From NCBI GenBank assembly GCA_022678445.1, contig JALBWU010000006.1, forward strand, positions 124,001 to 188,000: 64,000 nt of DNA, read 5' to 3'. Under the pieces are notes generated by a model, which had not been told where the DNA came from, did no database searches, and saw nothing but the letters and a program-made list of their open reading frames with translations. The position numbers were made by a program, and so were the translations under genes. The DNA is from Candidatus Aramenus sp. CH1 (GTDB lineage Archaea > Thermoproteota > Thermoprotei_A > Sulfolobales > Sulfolobaceae). How positions within the stretch are numbered: the first letter of the stretch is position 1; each line of letters opens with the position of its first letter. Positions 37,265-47,271 of the stretch are shown here, one piece after another.

Positions 37265-37353
37265 CCGTACGTTTTCTTCACTTTAGAAAAATTAAAGCTT
37301 TTCCATTACGAGATAGATAAAAACTTAAGTATTTAATTCTCGTATTTTCTTTT

Positions 37354-38334
37354 ATGAGACTTACCCTTGTTATTGTATTCATACTCATTGCATTTAGCAC
37401 AGTGAGTATTTCCTCAACTATTTCAGTAAATTATCCACATGAGGCGTATTTAGGCCAAGAAATTCGCATTCAATTTCAATTTGTAAGCAATTATATAAAC
37501 TCAACTAATTTCAGCGTAATTGCCTCTGGTGTAGAAATCGTTCACAATGGTAGCAAGGTAAGCTATACTGGGGCTCCTCCCGGCGGAGGCTACTTACTAT
37601 TTCCCATACAGACAAACGATAGTGAGATAGCAGTAAGGTTTGTCTTCTTTTTTTATCATGTATACTATTATAGTAATCCAGGCATTGTGCTTTATGGAGG
37701 CAATTTTAGACCCCCATTGCCTGACGGTGACCAAAATGACTTCACTTCAGTTCTTCTTACGTTTAATGGAAGACTTTGGTACCACATTAACGGAAGCTGG
37801 TTTAATCCTATTTCATCGCTACCTTATTATAGTAGTTATGTAAATAATTGGATAAACATAACTAAACCGGTAAATTATACAGTTATATTTGAAGAGGAAA
37901 AGGGGTTAACATTAGTTAAGTGTTTCTACATAAACGGTAAAGAATATGCAATTAATTATTTAACCCCTATTCCTTGGAATTTTTCGTATGTTGGAATAAG
38001 AACTGATACTCCAAACGTTATGATTACACCAAAAGAATTCCTGGTAACTTTTCCGAGCCCGAATCAGCTCTACGTAGTCTATTTAAACGGTAAAGAATAC
38101 ACAAGCGGTTATACTAACAATGAAGGACAGGGAGAGATTTCACTAAGGGTTACATCAACGCAAGAAACTTTAAACATCAGTTGGCCGGCCATGCACCTAT
38201 ACAAGGTAATAACGATCAGCGCCTCAGATGAGGGGAATGTTAGGGTAAATTATCCCATACTACCAATATCCCTTATTGCAGTCTCCATAGTTTTAACGAC
38301 AATTTCAGCTATAATCTCGTTGAGAAGAAAATAG
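37354..38334 (+). CDS. Secreted/membrane-anchored protein of unknown function
   Basis: 326 aa. An N-terminal signal peptide (LTLVIVFILIAFSTVSISST) is followed by a beta-rich ectodomain with about ten Asn-X-Ser/Thr sequons and a C-terminal helix (ISLIAVSIVLTTISAIISL) with a short basic tail. No enzymatic motif is visible. Its position in a glycan cluster suggests a glycosylated surface protein, possibly one of the cluster's own acceptors or an assembly factor. Confidence 0.6.
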   Translation: MRLTLVIVFILIAFSTVSISSTISVNYPHEAYLGQEIRIQFQFVSNYINSTNFSVIASGVEIVHNGSKVSYTGAPPGGGYLLFPIQTNDSEIAVRFVFFFYHVYYYSNPGIVLYGGNFRPPLPDGDQNDFTSVLLTFNGRLWYHINGSWFNPISSLPYYSSYVNNWINITKPVNYTVIFEEEKGLTLVKCFYINGKEYAINYLTPIPWNFSYVGIRTDTPNVMITPKEFLVTFPSPNQLYVVYLNGKEYTSGYTNNEGQGEISLRVTSTQETLNISWPAMHLYKVITISASDEGNVRVNYPILPISLIAVSIVLTTISAIISLRRK

Positions 38335-38403
38335 ATAACTCCTAAACGTACTTGTTGGTAATTGAAAAAACTTTATTTCCAAGGATTTAACAACTACAAT
38401 AGG

Positions 38404-39543
38404 ATGATAAATTTAACGTTAGTGACAGAAGATTTTGTATTGACGGGAGGTAACTATTATTTCATGGAAATAACCAATAGACTGTTAAGAAGAGGTTATA
38501 ACGTTAAGATAGTAGCCTCGAGAGGAAGCCCTTGGTTCTACAAGAACAATAAAGTTCCAATAATATACCCAGAAGAACCAAAAGTACTAAAGTATTTATC
38601 AAAAATTCTTCAATTAAAGTATAAGCAGATAAGAGATTTTAAGGGATTAGATTACTATTTAATATTATCGAAATTATTTAATGTAGATCTAGACTTTTCA
38701 AGGATTATGACTAATATAATTCCAGAATCAGATCTAATAATTACTGGCGTACCATACGCCTACCTATGGAGTTACACATCAAGGAAGTTCAAGAAATTAG
38801 CCTTCTTTCCACAAGGATGGGGCGGATACATTTACTTTACGAGCAAGAGTATGAGATGGTATTTAACTTTTTACATGCCTTTTGATTATTACATTGCTTT
38901 AACTCAGATTGAAGCTAAAATCGCCATGTCCATGAGAAAAGACAGGAACACAAAGTACTTCGTGGTTAGGGCAGGCGTAGACACAAATTTGTTTACGCCT
39001 AAGAGAAAAGACTCCAACGCAAAAGTAATGGTAATTCTAAGATCTGACCGTAATAAGAATCCGAAACTAGCCATTGACGCGTTAAACCTACTTTCGCGTA
39101 AGTTGAATTTCACTGCTATTATAGTCCACGATGGAGTATTAAGTAAATTCAAGAATGATATTCACTTCAAATATGAAGAGAATCAACGTGTTCCTCACGA
39201 AAAGATGGCCGAGCTTTATAATGAAGCTACTGTGTTCCTCTACACATCTAGAATGGAAAGTTATGGATTGCCTCCTCTTGAGGCTATGGCTTGCGGTACT
39301 CCTGTAGTTACTACGGACAATATTGGAGGAAGAGAATACCTAGTTCATGAGGGCAATGCGTTGGTTGATAAGAGCTTTTCACCTAACGTTCTTTCGGAAT
39401 ATATTTACCGAGTAGTTAGGGATGACGAATTAAGGGAGAGATTAGTGAGAAATGGATTAGAAACTGCTAAGCAGCACGACTGGGAAATAATAACCGACAA
39501 CTGGGTTAAAATGCTAAAGGAAATAGAAGACGAAATAAAGTAA
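38404..39543 (+). CDS. GT4-family glycosyltransferase
   Basis: About 379 aa from the ATG at 38404; an upstream TTG adds 14 residues with no family match. GT-B fold: N-terminal LTLVTEDFVLTGGNYYFMEI; C-terminal donor-binding site VFLYTSRMESYGLPPLEAMA with the EX7E motif (ESYGLPPLE), then CGTPVVTTDNIGGREYL. It probably adds a sugar to a lipid-linked oligosaccharide; sugar unknown. Confidence 0.88.
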   Translation: MINLTLVTEDFVLTGGNYYFMEITNRLLRRGYNVKIVASRGSPWFYKNNKVPIIYPEEPKVLKYLSKILQLKYKQIRDFKGLDYYLILSKLFNVDLDFSRIMTNIIPESDLIITGVPYAYLWSYTSRKFKKLAFFPQGWGGYIYFTSKSMRWYLTFYMPFDYYIALTQIEAKIAMSMRKDRNTKYFVVRAGVDTNLFTPKRKDSNAKVMVILRSDRNKNPKLAIDALNLLSRKLNFTAIIVHDGVLSKFKNDIHFKYEENQRVPHEKMAELYNEATVFLYTSRMESYGLPPLEAMACGTPVVTTDNIGGREYLVHEGNALVDKSFSPNVLSEYIYRVVRDDELRERLVRNGLETAKQHDWEIITDNWVKMLKEIEDEIK

Positions 39544-40521
39544 TTATCGTCTTTTCTCGCAAGTAATCACTCCTACATAATTGGGATCTACATAATTGGG
39601 ATCATGTATTTGACGAGGTTTTCCACATGCATATCCTTCTTCCTCTAGCTTCCTTGTTAACCTCTTGTAGGGAACATTAGTTAAGAAAGCGTGGTGTTCG
39701 AAAATTATCTTCTCGAAATCTATATCTTCTGAATTCAATATAACGTCAACTTCGCATCCTTCACAGTCCATCTTTAACAGGTAAGGGTCCTTAACCATCC
39801 CCCTTATTCTCTTCAAGGAGTATACTGGAACTTCTGCGTCACCCTGCCCACTGACGTGAAACCCACCGCTCTCGTCTAAATCTATTGTTGAAGGTACCTT
39901 TATTACTCCGTCGCTAGATCCTACCCCGGCGTTGACGAGCGTTATAACGTTTTCCAATTTGTTTAGTTTAACATTTTCTAAAGCCACTTGATACACTGAG
40001 GGTAGAGGCTCGAAAGCTAGAACCTTCTTAGCTCCCTTTATCGCGAAATAAATAGAAGAATCGCCTATGTTTGCCCCAACGTCCACAACTTCACCATTTA
40101 CATCAACATTGTACTGCTCTTCGACAAAGGTTTCAAACAAAACAAATTCATTACCTTCTAGGAATTTTACGTTATATCTTGGATAGTACCAATAATTATC
40201 CTTTTTAATCCAACTTAAGGCGCTAAGTATAATTGAGCCAGGAGTATCAGTTATTAGCCTTACTGAACCATAATATAACTGATCACCTTGAAAATGTAAC
40301 TTCATTGGATCTAGATCTGAAACCAGCTCTATCAAGTCAACCAGTGCTCCTACGTATTTTGTGTTACATAGTCCAGAACTACCGTCTTTCAGTTTTACGA
40401 AAATTCTTTCTTTCCTTCTTCTTCTCTGTAGAATTACGTCGAACCAGTTACTATAGATTTTTTGATAATCTCTGATACGCTTAAGGTTATATATTATTTG
40501 ATGATATAGTGATTTCATCAA
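39544..40521 (-). CDS. FkbM-family methyltransferase
   Basis: 325 aa. The SAM-binding core is VDVGANIGDSSIYFAIKGAK, LAFEPLPSVYQVALENVKLN, and LLKMDCEGCEVDVILNSEDI, the FkbM signature. The N-terminal 120 residues are family-typical. The enzyme would O-methylate a sugar of the glycan. The C-terminus has a recent 15-bp tandem duplication (39573-39602) giving DPNYVDPNYV. It converges on the GT4 gene, ending one base from its stop. Confidence 0.87.
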   Translation of the reverse strand: MMKSLYHQIIYNLKRIRDYQKIYSNWFDVILQRRRRKERIFVKLKDGSSGLCNTKYVGALVDLIELVSDLDPMKLHFQGDQLYYGSVRLITDTPGSIILSALSWIKKDNYWYYPRYNVKFLEGNEFVLFETFVEEQYNVDVNGEVVDVGANIGDSSIYFAIKGAKKVLAFEPLPSVYQVALENVKLNKLENVITLVNAGVGSSDGVIKVPSTIDLDESGGFHVSGQGDAEVPVYSLKRIRGMVKDPYLLKMDCEGCEVDVILNSEDIDFEKIIFEHHAFLTNVPYKRLTRKLEEEGYACGKPRQIHDPNYVDPNYVGVITCEKRR

Positions 40522-40529
40522 TTATACAT

Positions 40530-41371
40530 GGAATGTTCATTTTTAAACTTTTATCCTTAGATTCTTAAGGTCAAGAAATTTATGTAAGGAATTATTTATC
40601 AGTTTATTAAATTAATAATATATTTTCTTATTTTAGATATATTCTAAGGATAGCATTAAAAGCACTTTTAGAGAGATATTATAAAGTGAGAAGAGTAATT
40701 AGGAAACAACACTACTTTTAGTTTACACAATCTCACTCGAAATTAATGTTGGTGTAACAGAATTCTTTAGATAATGTACATATTTCATTGTGAGGTGACG
40801 ATACAATGCATTATCTTCAGCAGTTATTTATAATTTCTGATTTTTTGCATTAAAGATGTAGAAGTTGTTTCTCTCCCAGGCCATTTACAATTTATTAATT
40901 TTTGTCATCTGTTCCATTCCTTTAAGCTTCAAACGATATTTTGGATTAATAAACTTTATCAATAATTATCATAGCATAAAAAGTAGATTGTACTCCTTGA
41001 AAAGACCGACACTTCTATATGAAAATATTTTAGTGTTTTACAATACAACGCGAGGTATAGACCAGGTTAATAGTTCTCGTAATATCTATGATATCAATTT
41101 TTGGAATTTTCCTTAGTCATTTCTCTCTATATAAAGTATTTGTATGAAAAATCTTCTAAAATTAACAATATTTAGTGCTATCTCGATTCTATTGTACTAC
41201 ATCTTCAATGTCAACTCCTTAACCTGCTTAACGCTTACTCTCAAGAAACTACTGCGTGTACTTTAGTTATTCATGACCTTAATAACGTAATACCTTTCAC
41301 GCTCAGCAAAACGTATCCCTATAAGCCTTATGTACTTATAAAAGGATTAATAATATAACGACACTACATTC
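40530..41371. other. 840-bp AT-rich gap, possible small decayed gene at its end
   Basis: No convincing gene. A short + frame at 41144-41250 starts KNLLKLTIFSAISILLYYIF, like a signal peptide, and another frame to 41358 reads ETTACTLVIHDLNNVIPFTL. Together they could be a small secreted-protein pseudogene. An 83-codon frame at 40865-41116 looks random. I see no RNA gene. Confidence 0.3.
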
Positions 41372-41591
41372 GAGTGTGGACAAGAATTTCATTCACATAA
41401 AATTCAATTTTATTCGACGCTTATTTCGAGAATTATGTGAATAAAATTTTCAACCATTGGCTTCTATGATAAGTCAATGCTTGATGCCTTAAGCTTCTAC
41501 TAAATGTTCTCTCAAAAAGAACTACACTAAAAATGATTTTCTAGATGAAAATTTAATTTATATCAAAATAACAAAATTCTTGTCCACACTC
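41372..41591. mobile_element. MITE derived from the IS6-type element, copy 3
   Basis: 220 bp with ends GAGTGTGGACAAGAATTTC and, inverted, GAGTGTGGACAAGAATTTTG. The interior is almost identical to copy 59227-59445 (for example TTTTCAACCATTGGCTTC and TGATGCCTTAAGCTTCTACT) and more distant from the copies at 9 and 14 kb. The pair therefore moved recently and forms its own subfamily. Confidence 0.78.
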
Positions 41592-41667
41592 CTACACTCA
41601 AACAGAAGGCAAAGCTCTAAAATAAGAGCTCAATAACTATATATATTTTAACAATTGCCTTCTTCTT

Positions 41668-42741
41668 ATGAAAATAGCTGTTGTCAATCCTATTCCCCTA
41701 GACATAGACTTGCTTGGAGGAGGAGGTGTTGTCTTTACTAATATTGTTAGAATATTAAAGGATAGGGGTCATAATATTGATTTGTATACACCCCTATATC
41801 CTTACAAGTTCAGGCAAGCCATAAACGACTCCGTAAATAAAATTGTCGTAAATCCATTGTTTAGACCTTTTTCCACTTTGGTAACTCTTTCACCTTTTGT
41901 TGAGTTTGGAGTAGCCAGATTATATTTAGTCTCCTCTTATTTCAGATCTTTTGAAGGTTATGATTACTTAATATGTAGTACATATGATGACTTGATTGGG
42001 CACTATGATTTCGGATATATACACTACCCTGCCAGAAAGTTTTTTAGTCCAGTTGATGTTACAAAAATTAGGAGCTTTACTGATCTTCTTAACTATATTA
42101 CTTCTTTTAGCTTTAAGGATGAAACAAAACGATTGGTTGCAAACTCCACGTATACTGCAAAACTTCTTTATGAGAAGGAAAAGAGGTCAGCTGATGTACT
42201 TTACCCTCCAGTGAGGCTAATTAACTGTAAGGATGAGGGGAAAGATAATGTAGTAGTTAGCTTAGGAAGGATAGCTAGGGATAAGAAATATGAAGACGTA
42301 ATTTATGCAGCTGAGGCTCTAAAGGATACGAAATTTATAATAGTAGGAAGAATTCAAAATGAGAAATATTACGAAGAACTGAGGAGGAGAAATCCTTCAA
42401 ATGTAAGTTTCTTAACTAATGCGAGTGACGAAGAAAAACAACAAGTTTTATGTAAGGCTAAGGTAATCTTACACACAAAGAGAGAGGAACCTTTTGGAAT
42501 AGCAATAGCAGAAGGAATGAGCGCAGGAGCTATACCACTCGTTTATAAAAATGGAGGAGCGTGGTTTGATATAGTTTCCGAGGGAAGATTCGGATACGGT
42601 TATGAAAGGGTAGAAGAATTGCCTGAACTAATTAAACAGGCGTTAAGCGACGATAAGTTGAGAAAAGAGGCTAAAGAGAGGGCTACAATGTTTAGTGATA
42701 AGAACTTTAGGGAGAATTTTCTAAAAATAACCGGGTTATGA
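41668..42741 (+). CDS. GT4-family glycosyltransferase
   Basis: 357 aa GT-B enzyme. Start KIAVVNPIPLDIDLLGGGGV; donor site VVSLGRIARDKKYEDVIYAA, TKREEPFGIAIAEGMSAGAI (EX7E: EPFGIAIAE) and PLVYKNGGAWFDIV. It is part of the glycan-assembly group and converges with the next GT4 gene with an 8-bp gap. Confidence 0.9.
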   Translation: MKIAVVNPIPLDIDLLGGGGVVFTNIVRILKDRGHNIDLYTPLYPYKFRQAINDSVNKIVVNPLFRPFSTLVTLSPFVEFGVARLYLVSSYFRSFEGYDYLICSTYDDLIGHYDFGYIHYPARKFFSPVDVTKIRSFTDLLNYITSFSFKDETKRLVANSTYTAKLLYEKEKRSADVLYPPVRLINCKDEGKDNVVVSLGRIARDKKYEDVIYAAEALKDTKFIIVGRIQNEKYYEELRRRNPSNVSFLTNASDEEKQQVLCKAKVILHTKREEPFGIAIAEGMSAGAIPLVYKNGGAWFDIVSEGRFGYGYERVEELPELIKQALSDDKLRKEAKERATMFSDKNFRENFLKITGL

Positions 42742-42749
42742 GAACCTTT

Positions 42750-43832
42750 TTATGACCGTCCATAGAGCGACTCTAATACTTCTCTTAATTGCCGGCAAGT
42801 AGTGGCTAAGGAGAAGTTCTCCCTCACAAATGCTCTCAGCTCTGGATACGTCTTCTCTAACTTTATCTTATCTACGATCTTGCTCATTTCTTCTAGCGGT
42901 ACTACATACATTCCCTTAATATTTCTAGCTTTCTCTAATCCTTCAATTCCCTTTTCCGTTGTTATCACAGGTTTTCCGTATGCCATGCACTCTAACACTT
43001 TTGTCTTTACGCCAGTTCCTACAGTTATTGGGACAATACAAGCGTCCGCTTCGTCGTAATAGGAATCTAAAGAATCCACTTTACCCAAGAGCTTAACGTT
43101 TAGTGGGGGATCCTTTATCAACTCCTTTCCGTCTCCTATTATCAGAAATTCCACGTTAGGTAAATCCTTTGCTATCTTAATTAAGTTTTCAACGGCAACT
43201 AAGTTATTTACTGCTTTGAGATTACCTACAAATATAAGCCTTCTCATTTTTTCGTTCTTGTTTGAAAGAAACGGTATCTTATTTATATCTAAACCGTGAA
43301 CAACTGTAAACGTTTTAGCTCTTTCCCACATTTTCTTTACTAGCTCGGAATCCCTGTCTGAGACAGCTGTGGTTACATTAGCTATGATAACTGCCAACTT
43401 ATCTAAGGTCCCTCCTATTACTCTTCTTATAGCGAAATTTCTAAAGCCTTTCATTTCCCTAGATATCTCTACTATTGAACCATGAAAGTCGTGAATTACC
43501 TTTTTACCCATTAATCTCGCCATTATGCCAAAGGGTACAAAGATGGAACCTTCAAAAATTACAACTTCAGACCACCTAACAAGGTTTGAAAATCTCAATG
43601 AGTTTATTAATATTGACAGACCAGTAAAGAAATAATTCTTACTAGTCTTGATCGTTATTATATTATTTGTATTCTCCTCGTCTTCTTCCTTAGTGAAACT
43701 CTCTTTGTCGTTTATGAACTGTATTACCTTTAAGTTTTCCCCTTCAATGCATTTAATGAAATTGGAAACCCTGATTAGATAACCAACATTAGCCTTTCTG
43801 ACATCTCCAAAAGTTACTATTAATACTCTCAT
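42750..43832 (-). CDS. GT4-family glycosyltransferase
   Basis: About 360 aa from the ATG at 43832 (MRVLIVTFGDVRKANVGYLI); a longer upstream frame adds 15 residues without family similarity. Donor-binding LIFVGNLKAVNNLVAVENLI, ADACIVPITVGTGVKTKVLE and MAYGKPVITTEKGIEGLE fit GT4, with a GTGVKTKVLE variant typical of the fourth-family enzymes. Divergent from the large membrane-protein gene with about 50 bp between starts, so they share a promoter region. Confidence 0.88.
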   Translation of the reverse strand: MRVLIVTFGDVRKANVGYLIRVSNFIKCIEGENLKVIQFINDKESFTKEEDEENTNNIITIKTSKNYFFTGLSILINSLRFSNLVRWSEVVIFEGSIFVPFGIMARLMGKKVIHDFHGSIVEISREMKGFRNFAIRRVIGGTLDKLAVIIANVTTAVSDRDSELVKKMWERAKTFTVVHGLDINKIPFLSNKNEKMRRLIFVGNLKAVNNLVAVENLIKIAKDLPNVEFLIIGDGKELIKDPPLNVKLLGKVDSLDSYYDEADACIVPITVGTGVKTKVLECMAYGKPVITTEKGIEGLEKARNIKGMYVVPLEEMSKIVDKIKLEKTYPELRAFVRENFSLATTCRQLREVLESLYGRS

Positions 43833-43880
43833 AATTGAACTATGATAATGCTTTTTAATGAGATTTGTGTGTGTCAATTC

Positions 43881-46460
43881 ATGAATAAACTGAGAGAGAA
43901 TCTTACTGGCTATTTATCAGGGATTATCGTAAGCATTGTTGAGTATTATATGTTATTTCACAATAGTTTAGGTCCTTCATACTCCCTGTTGCCCTCAAAC
44001 GTAGCTGAGAAGCTATCTTACAACATTCTTAATGGGGATGCTTATCCTGGATTATATGGAATGTTTAGTTTTCTGCTTAGCTTACTAGGTCACGTTCCAT
44101 TTCTCTCTATTTTAGCATATTACCTTGGAGCTTACTCTTCCTTTGGATTTCTATTTCTTGGAATATTTTTCTCATCTATATATTTTTTGAGGAAATACTT
44201 TAACGCAAAAGGGCCATTGTTGTATATTACTTCAAATGCAGTATCTATTCCCGTTCCAATAACATGGTACGTAGTCAGCGGTGTGATTTATTTCTATCCT
44301 GGTTTATTTGCAATCTCTTTAGCACTCTTCGACTATGCCTTAGATGTTGATAAAGTTACACTAAGAGATTCGGTAAAACGTGGAGCACTAGTAGCATTAG
44401 CCGTAACACTTGATTTCACTGATCCTAGGGGAATCCTTTTCTCCTTATTGACATTTTTTGCGTATTCTCTTTACTTTCTCACGCTAAAGAGAAGTATAAG
44501 ATACGTAGTTAACTGGTTCAAGATGTTCCTATTTGGTTTTATCTTCTTTTTGTTACTTAACGTGAATACTATACTTTACACACGATTTATAGCCCCCTTT
44601 GTTTCGCTGGTGGGAGCAGCAACAGTATATAATCAGTTAGGCATAGCATTACAAACTGTTAATCCTTTCTACACATTAGTAGGTGTAATGTATTGGTTAC
44701 GGTCGTCTTTTTATGTTACTCAGTTTCACGTTAATATTCTTTTAGGAGCTATCCTTACGGCAATTTCGTTCTCAGCTTTACTTATAAAGAGAAAACCCAT
44801 CGTGATCTTTCTCTCTATTTTTCTCTTGGCTGTAGCATCTTATAATTATGTTGGCTCGAGCACACTTGGTTATTGGCTAGCACAAACTTCCCGCATAGAG
44901 TATTTAGTCTATATTTATCCCACTTACTTACCGTCTTATCTTTTTGTTACCCCATTTTACCTCCTTATAAGTTTCAGCATCTATAGTTCAATGTCTAAAT
45001 TAGTTTCTATTAGGTTAATTAATTGGAGATATATAAGATACTTAAAGACTATTCCAGTAGTTGCGTTATTTCTTATAGTTGCTCTCATGTTTTATATGCC
45101 GATAGCAAATGGTTTTGTATCTACCCATTACTCGTCACCGCCATCGGCAGTGGTGAATAGCTTACATGAGATCGCTAATAACGATACTGGGATCGTACTA
45201 ACGTTAGGTAGTGCGTCTTTGGCTAGCTATTATCAAGTACTACCTTCTGTCATTAGTCCCTCGGCATACGGTTATATGAATTTCATGTGGTACTCCATAA
45301 CCAATTCACTAAATCCAGCCAAAGCCTTAGCATATCTGGGAGTAGAATACGTAGTTTTCCTTAACGACACCTCGTCTAAGTGCTTTTCTACCATTAGCTC
45401 TAATCCATTCTTTAAGCTTATTTATAATCAAAGTATAGTTAAAGTATTTTACAACACCTTATACTCACCGTATTGGAGTAGTAAGGGAGTTTACGTAGCA
45501 TTTAATTTTCCGTTGGTGATTGATAACTTGTCCTCGCTTAACTCGAGTTATGTGATAATTCCCTTCTATTATGTGAATAACTTACAGAGTATTCTACCAT
45601 ACGTTAAGGGCTTTATAGGATATAATCTGTCACCTAATGATCTAATTCCTATGTTGGTAAATAACTCAGCTCACGTTATCTCAGCCTCCAACATTTACGT
45701 TAATCAGTACTATTCTGGCGGATGGACTCATCAATCTCCCTTCTGGACTCCCGATGTTCTAGACGCAATAGTAAGTGGAAATCCCTCAATTCCCCTAAAG
45801 TTACACGTACCTAATGGCAATTATTACGTTTATGGATTACTAACCTTGACCTCATTAAACGGCCTTTATCACTCTGGTAGTATAAAGCTAGTATCTGGGA
45901 ATTACTCTATTTTATATAAAATGTCAAACTTAGTGTATAACGTTAGTTGGAGTTACTTAGGGCAGTTAGACATAGTAAATAATAGTCTCACTTTATACGA
46001 CGATGGCTTAAACGTAGTCAAGATAGTCCTTGTTCCTGCATCGGAGTACGAGGGGCTCTATCAAGAAGCGCATTCATTACTTTCAAACAGGTCTATAGTG
46101 TCTTTTACTACTCAAGAATCTGTGATACAGGAAGGTAACTTCTCCACTAAAGGTTACAGCACTACAGTATTTGCTAATCCCTGGTATACATTTTTTACCT
46201 TTAACCACGAGGTCTTAGTTAAAGATCCCGTAATGTCATTTGCCTATTACTTTGAAGTAGCTAACGTGTATATTACTTCCTCATATCCCTCAGTGAGCTT
46301 AATATATGTGAGCGATTTTCCGTACCTTGCCCTAAACTTGTTGGTAGATGTTGCAGTCTTGTTTTACGTAACTTCTAGCAAGAGAATATGGGAGGTCATT
46401 GGAGGTTCTATCTTAAAGTCCCCAGAAAAAACTCAAGAAAGGTATAATCCTAGAAAGTAA
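43881..46460 (+). CDS. Large polytopic membrane protein with extracellular domain
   Basis: About 859 aa from the ATG at 43881. Residues 1-430 contain roughly 11-12 hydrophobic helices (for example YVVNWFKMFLFGFIFFLLL); residues 430-830 are an extracellular-type region with many sequons (NDTGIV, NDTSSK, NLSPND); a final hydrophobic helix precedes a basic tail (SPEKTQERYNPRK). The plan resembles GT-C/YfhO-like membrane glycosyltransferases that use polyprenyl-phosphate sugars, but I see no certain catalytic motif. Its setting among glycosyltransferases supports a role in glycan transfer outside the membrane. Confidence 0.65.
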   Translation: MNKLRENLTGYLSGIIVSIVEYYMLFHNSLGPSYSLLPSNVAEKLSYNILNGDAYPGLYGMFSFLLSLLGHVPFLSILAYYLGAYSSFGFLFLGIFFSSIYFLRKYFNAKGPLLYITSNAVSIPVPITWYVVSGVIYFYPGLFAISLALFDYALDVDKVTLRDSVKRGALVALAVTLDFTDPRGILFSLLTFFAYSLYFLTLKRSIRYVVNWFKMFLFGFIFFLLLNVNTILYTRFIAPFVSLVGAATVYNQLGIALQTVNPFYTLVGVMYWLRSSFYVTQFHVNILLGAILTAISFSALLIKRKPIVIFLSIFLLAVASYNYVGSSTLGYWLAQTSRIEYLVYIYPTYLPSYLFVTPFYLLISFSIYSSMSKLVSIRLINWRYIRYLKTIPVVALFLIVALMFYMPIANGFVSTHYSSPPSAVVNSLHEIANNDTGIVLTLGSASLASYYQVLPSVISPSAYGYMNFMWYSITNSLNPAKALAYLGVEYVVFLNDTSSKCFSTISSNPFFKLIYNQSIVKVFYNTLYSPYWSSKGVYVAFNFPLVIDNLSSLNSSYVIIPFYYVNNLQSILPYVKGFIGYNLSPNDLIPMLVNNSAHVISASNIYVNQYYSGGWTHQSPFWTPDVLDAIVSGNPSIPLKLHVPNGNYYVYGLLTLTSLNGLYHSGSIKLVSGNYSILYKMSNLVYNVSWSYLGQLDIVNNSLTLYDDGLNVVKIVLVPASEYEGLYQEAHSLLSNRSIVSFTTQESVIQEGNFSTKGYSTTVFANPWYTFFTFNHEVLVKDPVMSFAYYFEVANVYITSSYPSVSLIYVSDFPYLALNLLVDVAVLFYVTSSKRIWEVIGGSILKSPEKTQERYNPRK

Positions 46461-47218
46461 GGAATTCCCTTTATCAAGGTTAAAGGTAAAAGCCCAATTT
46501 TTTCCATTAAGTTCCCTTTCCTAACTCCTCTATTCTTTAAAAAGAAGTCATATTTTGTTTGTTTTAAAAACCTAGCAGTTTTCCCGTACTTATACCACTT
46601 CTTCATGAAGCGAATTAACGAGTCTTCTTCCAAATGATAGATTGCTTTCTCTACATACCCTATATCATGTATGCTACTGTTAGAAAGTCTAAATGCCTCA
46701 TAATATACTATCGCATCCTCATACATGGTTAGCTTATCCGCTAGACTGTCAATTTTTTTATAAACTTGCAATAACAGAGCTTTTTCGTAAAACCTTGGTT
46801 TTATTGCTCCAGTAATTGGATCCAAGTTCTCTTTCCAGTGTCTATGAACGATCTCTTTATCTAGTTTATTAAGTTTAGCTATTACTCCATGCCCAACACT
46901 GACCTCCTCAAGCACCGTAATCCTCTTCTCAGTCTTTAACGCTCTCTCTAAAGTGCCTTTAGCTAAAAATTGATCTGAATCCATATTCAGTATAAAATCT
47001 CCAGTGGCGTTAATTGCTCCTATTATCCTAGCGCTTAGCCTATTGCTCTTCTGCCTTATTACTATCCCATATTTCTCTGCAATTTCCGCTGTTCCATCAG
47101 TTGACATGCTATCAACTACTATAATCTCAGCAGGAATGCTCTGCTCCTTTATTGACTTTAGAGCATTTTCAATAGTTCCAGCGGAGTTAAGAGTTGGTAT
47201 GATAACACTTACCTTCAT
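46433..47218 (-). CDS. Family 2 glycosyltransferase
   Basis: 261 aa from the ATG at 47218; the frame opens 24 codons earlier without family similarity. GT-A fold: VSVIIPTLNSAGTIENALKS, EIIVVDSMSTDGTAEIAEKY, and FILNMDSDQFLAKGTLERAL with the DSD metal-binding motif. It overlaps the end of the membrane-protein gene by 28 bp (convergent). Confidence 0.9.
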   Translation of the reverse strand: MKVSVIIPTLNSAGTIENALKSIKEQSIPAEIIVVDSMSTDGTAEIAEKYGIVIRQKSNRLSARIIGAINATGDFILNMDSDQFLAKGTLERALKTEKRITVLEEVSVGHGVIAKLNKLDKEIVHRHWKENLDPITGAIKPRFYEKALLLQVYKKIDSLADKLTMYEDAIVYYEAFRLSNSSIHDIGYVEKAIYHLEEDSLIRFMKKWYKYGKTARFLKQTKYDFFLKNRGVRKGNLMEKIGLLPLTLIKGIPYFLGLYLS

Positions 47219-47271
47219 TTGACTAATTACTTTTAAGCTAAGTTTTAAAATGTTTATATCTATAAGGCGTT

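Noticed and set aside
40865-41116. 83-codon open frame in the gap before the MITE.
   Set aside because: AT-rich, no recognisable motif, no upstream start signal; open frames of this size arise by chance here.
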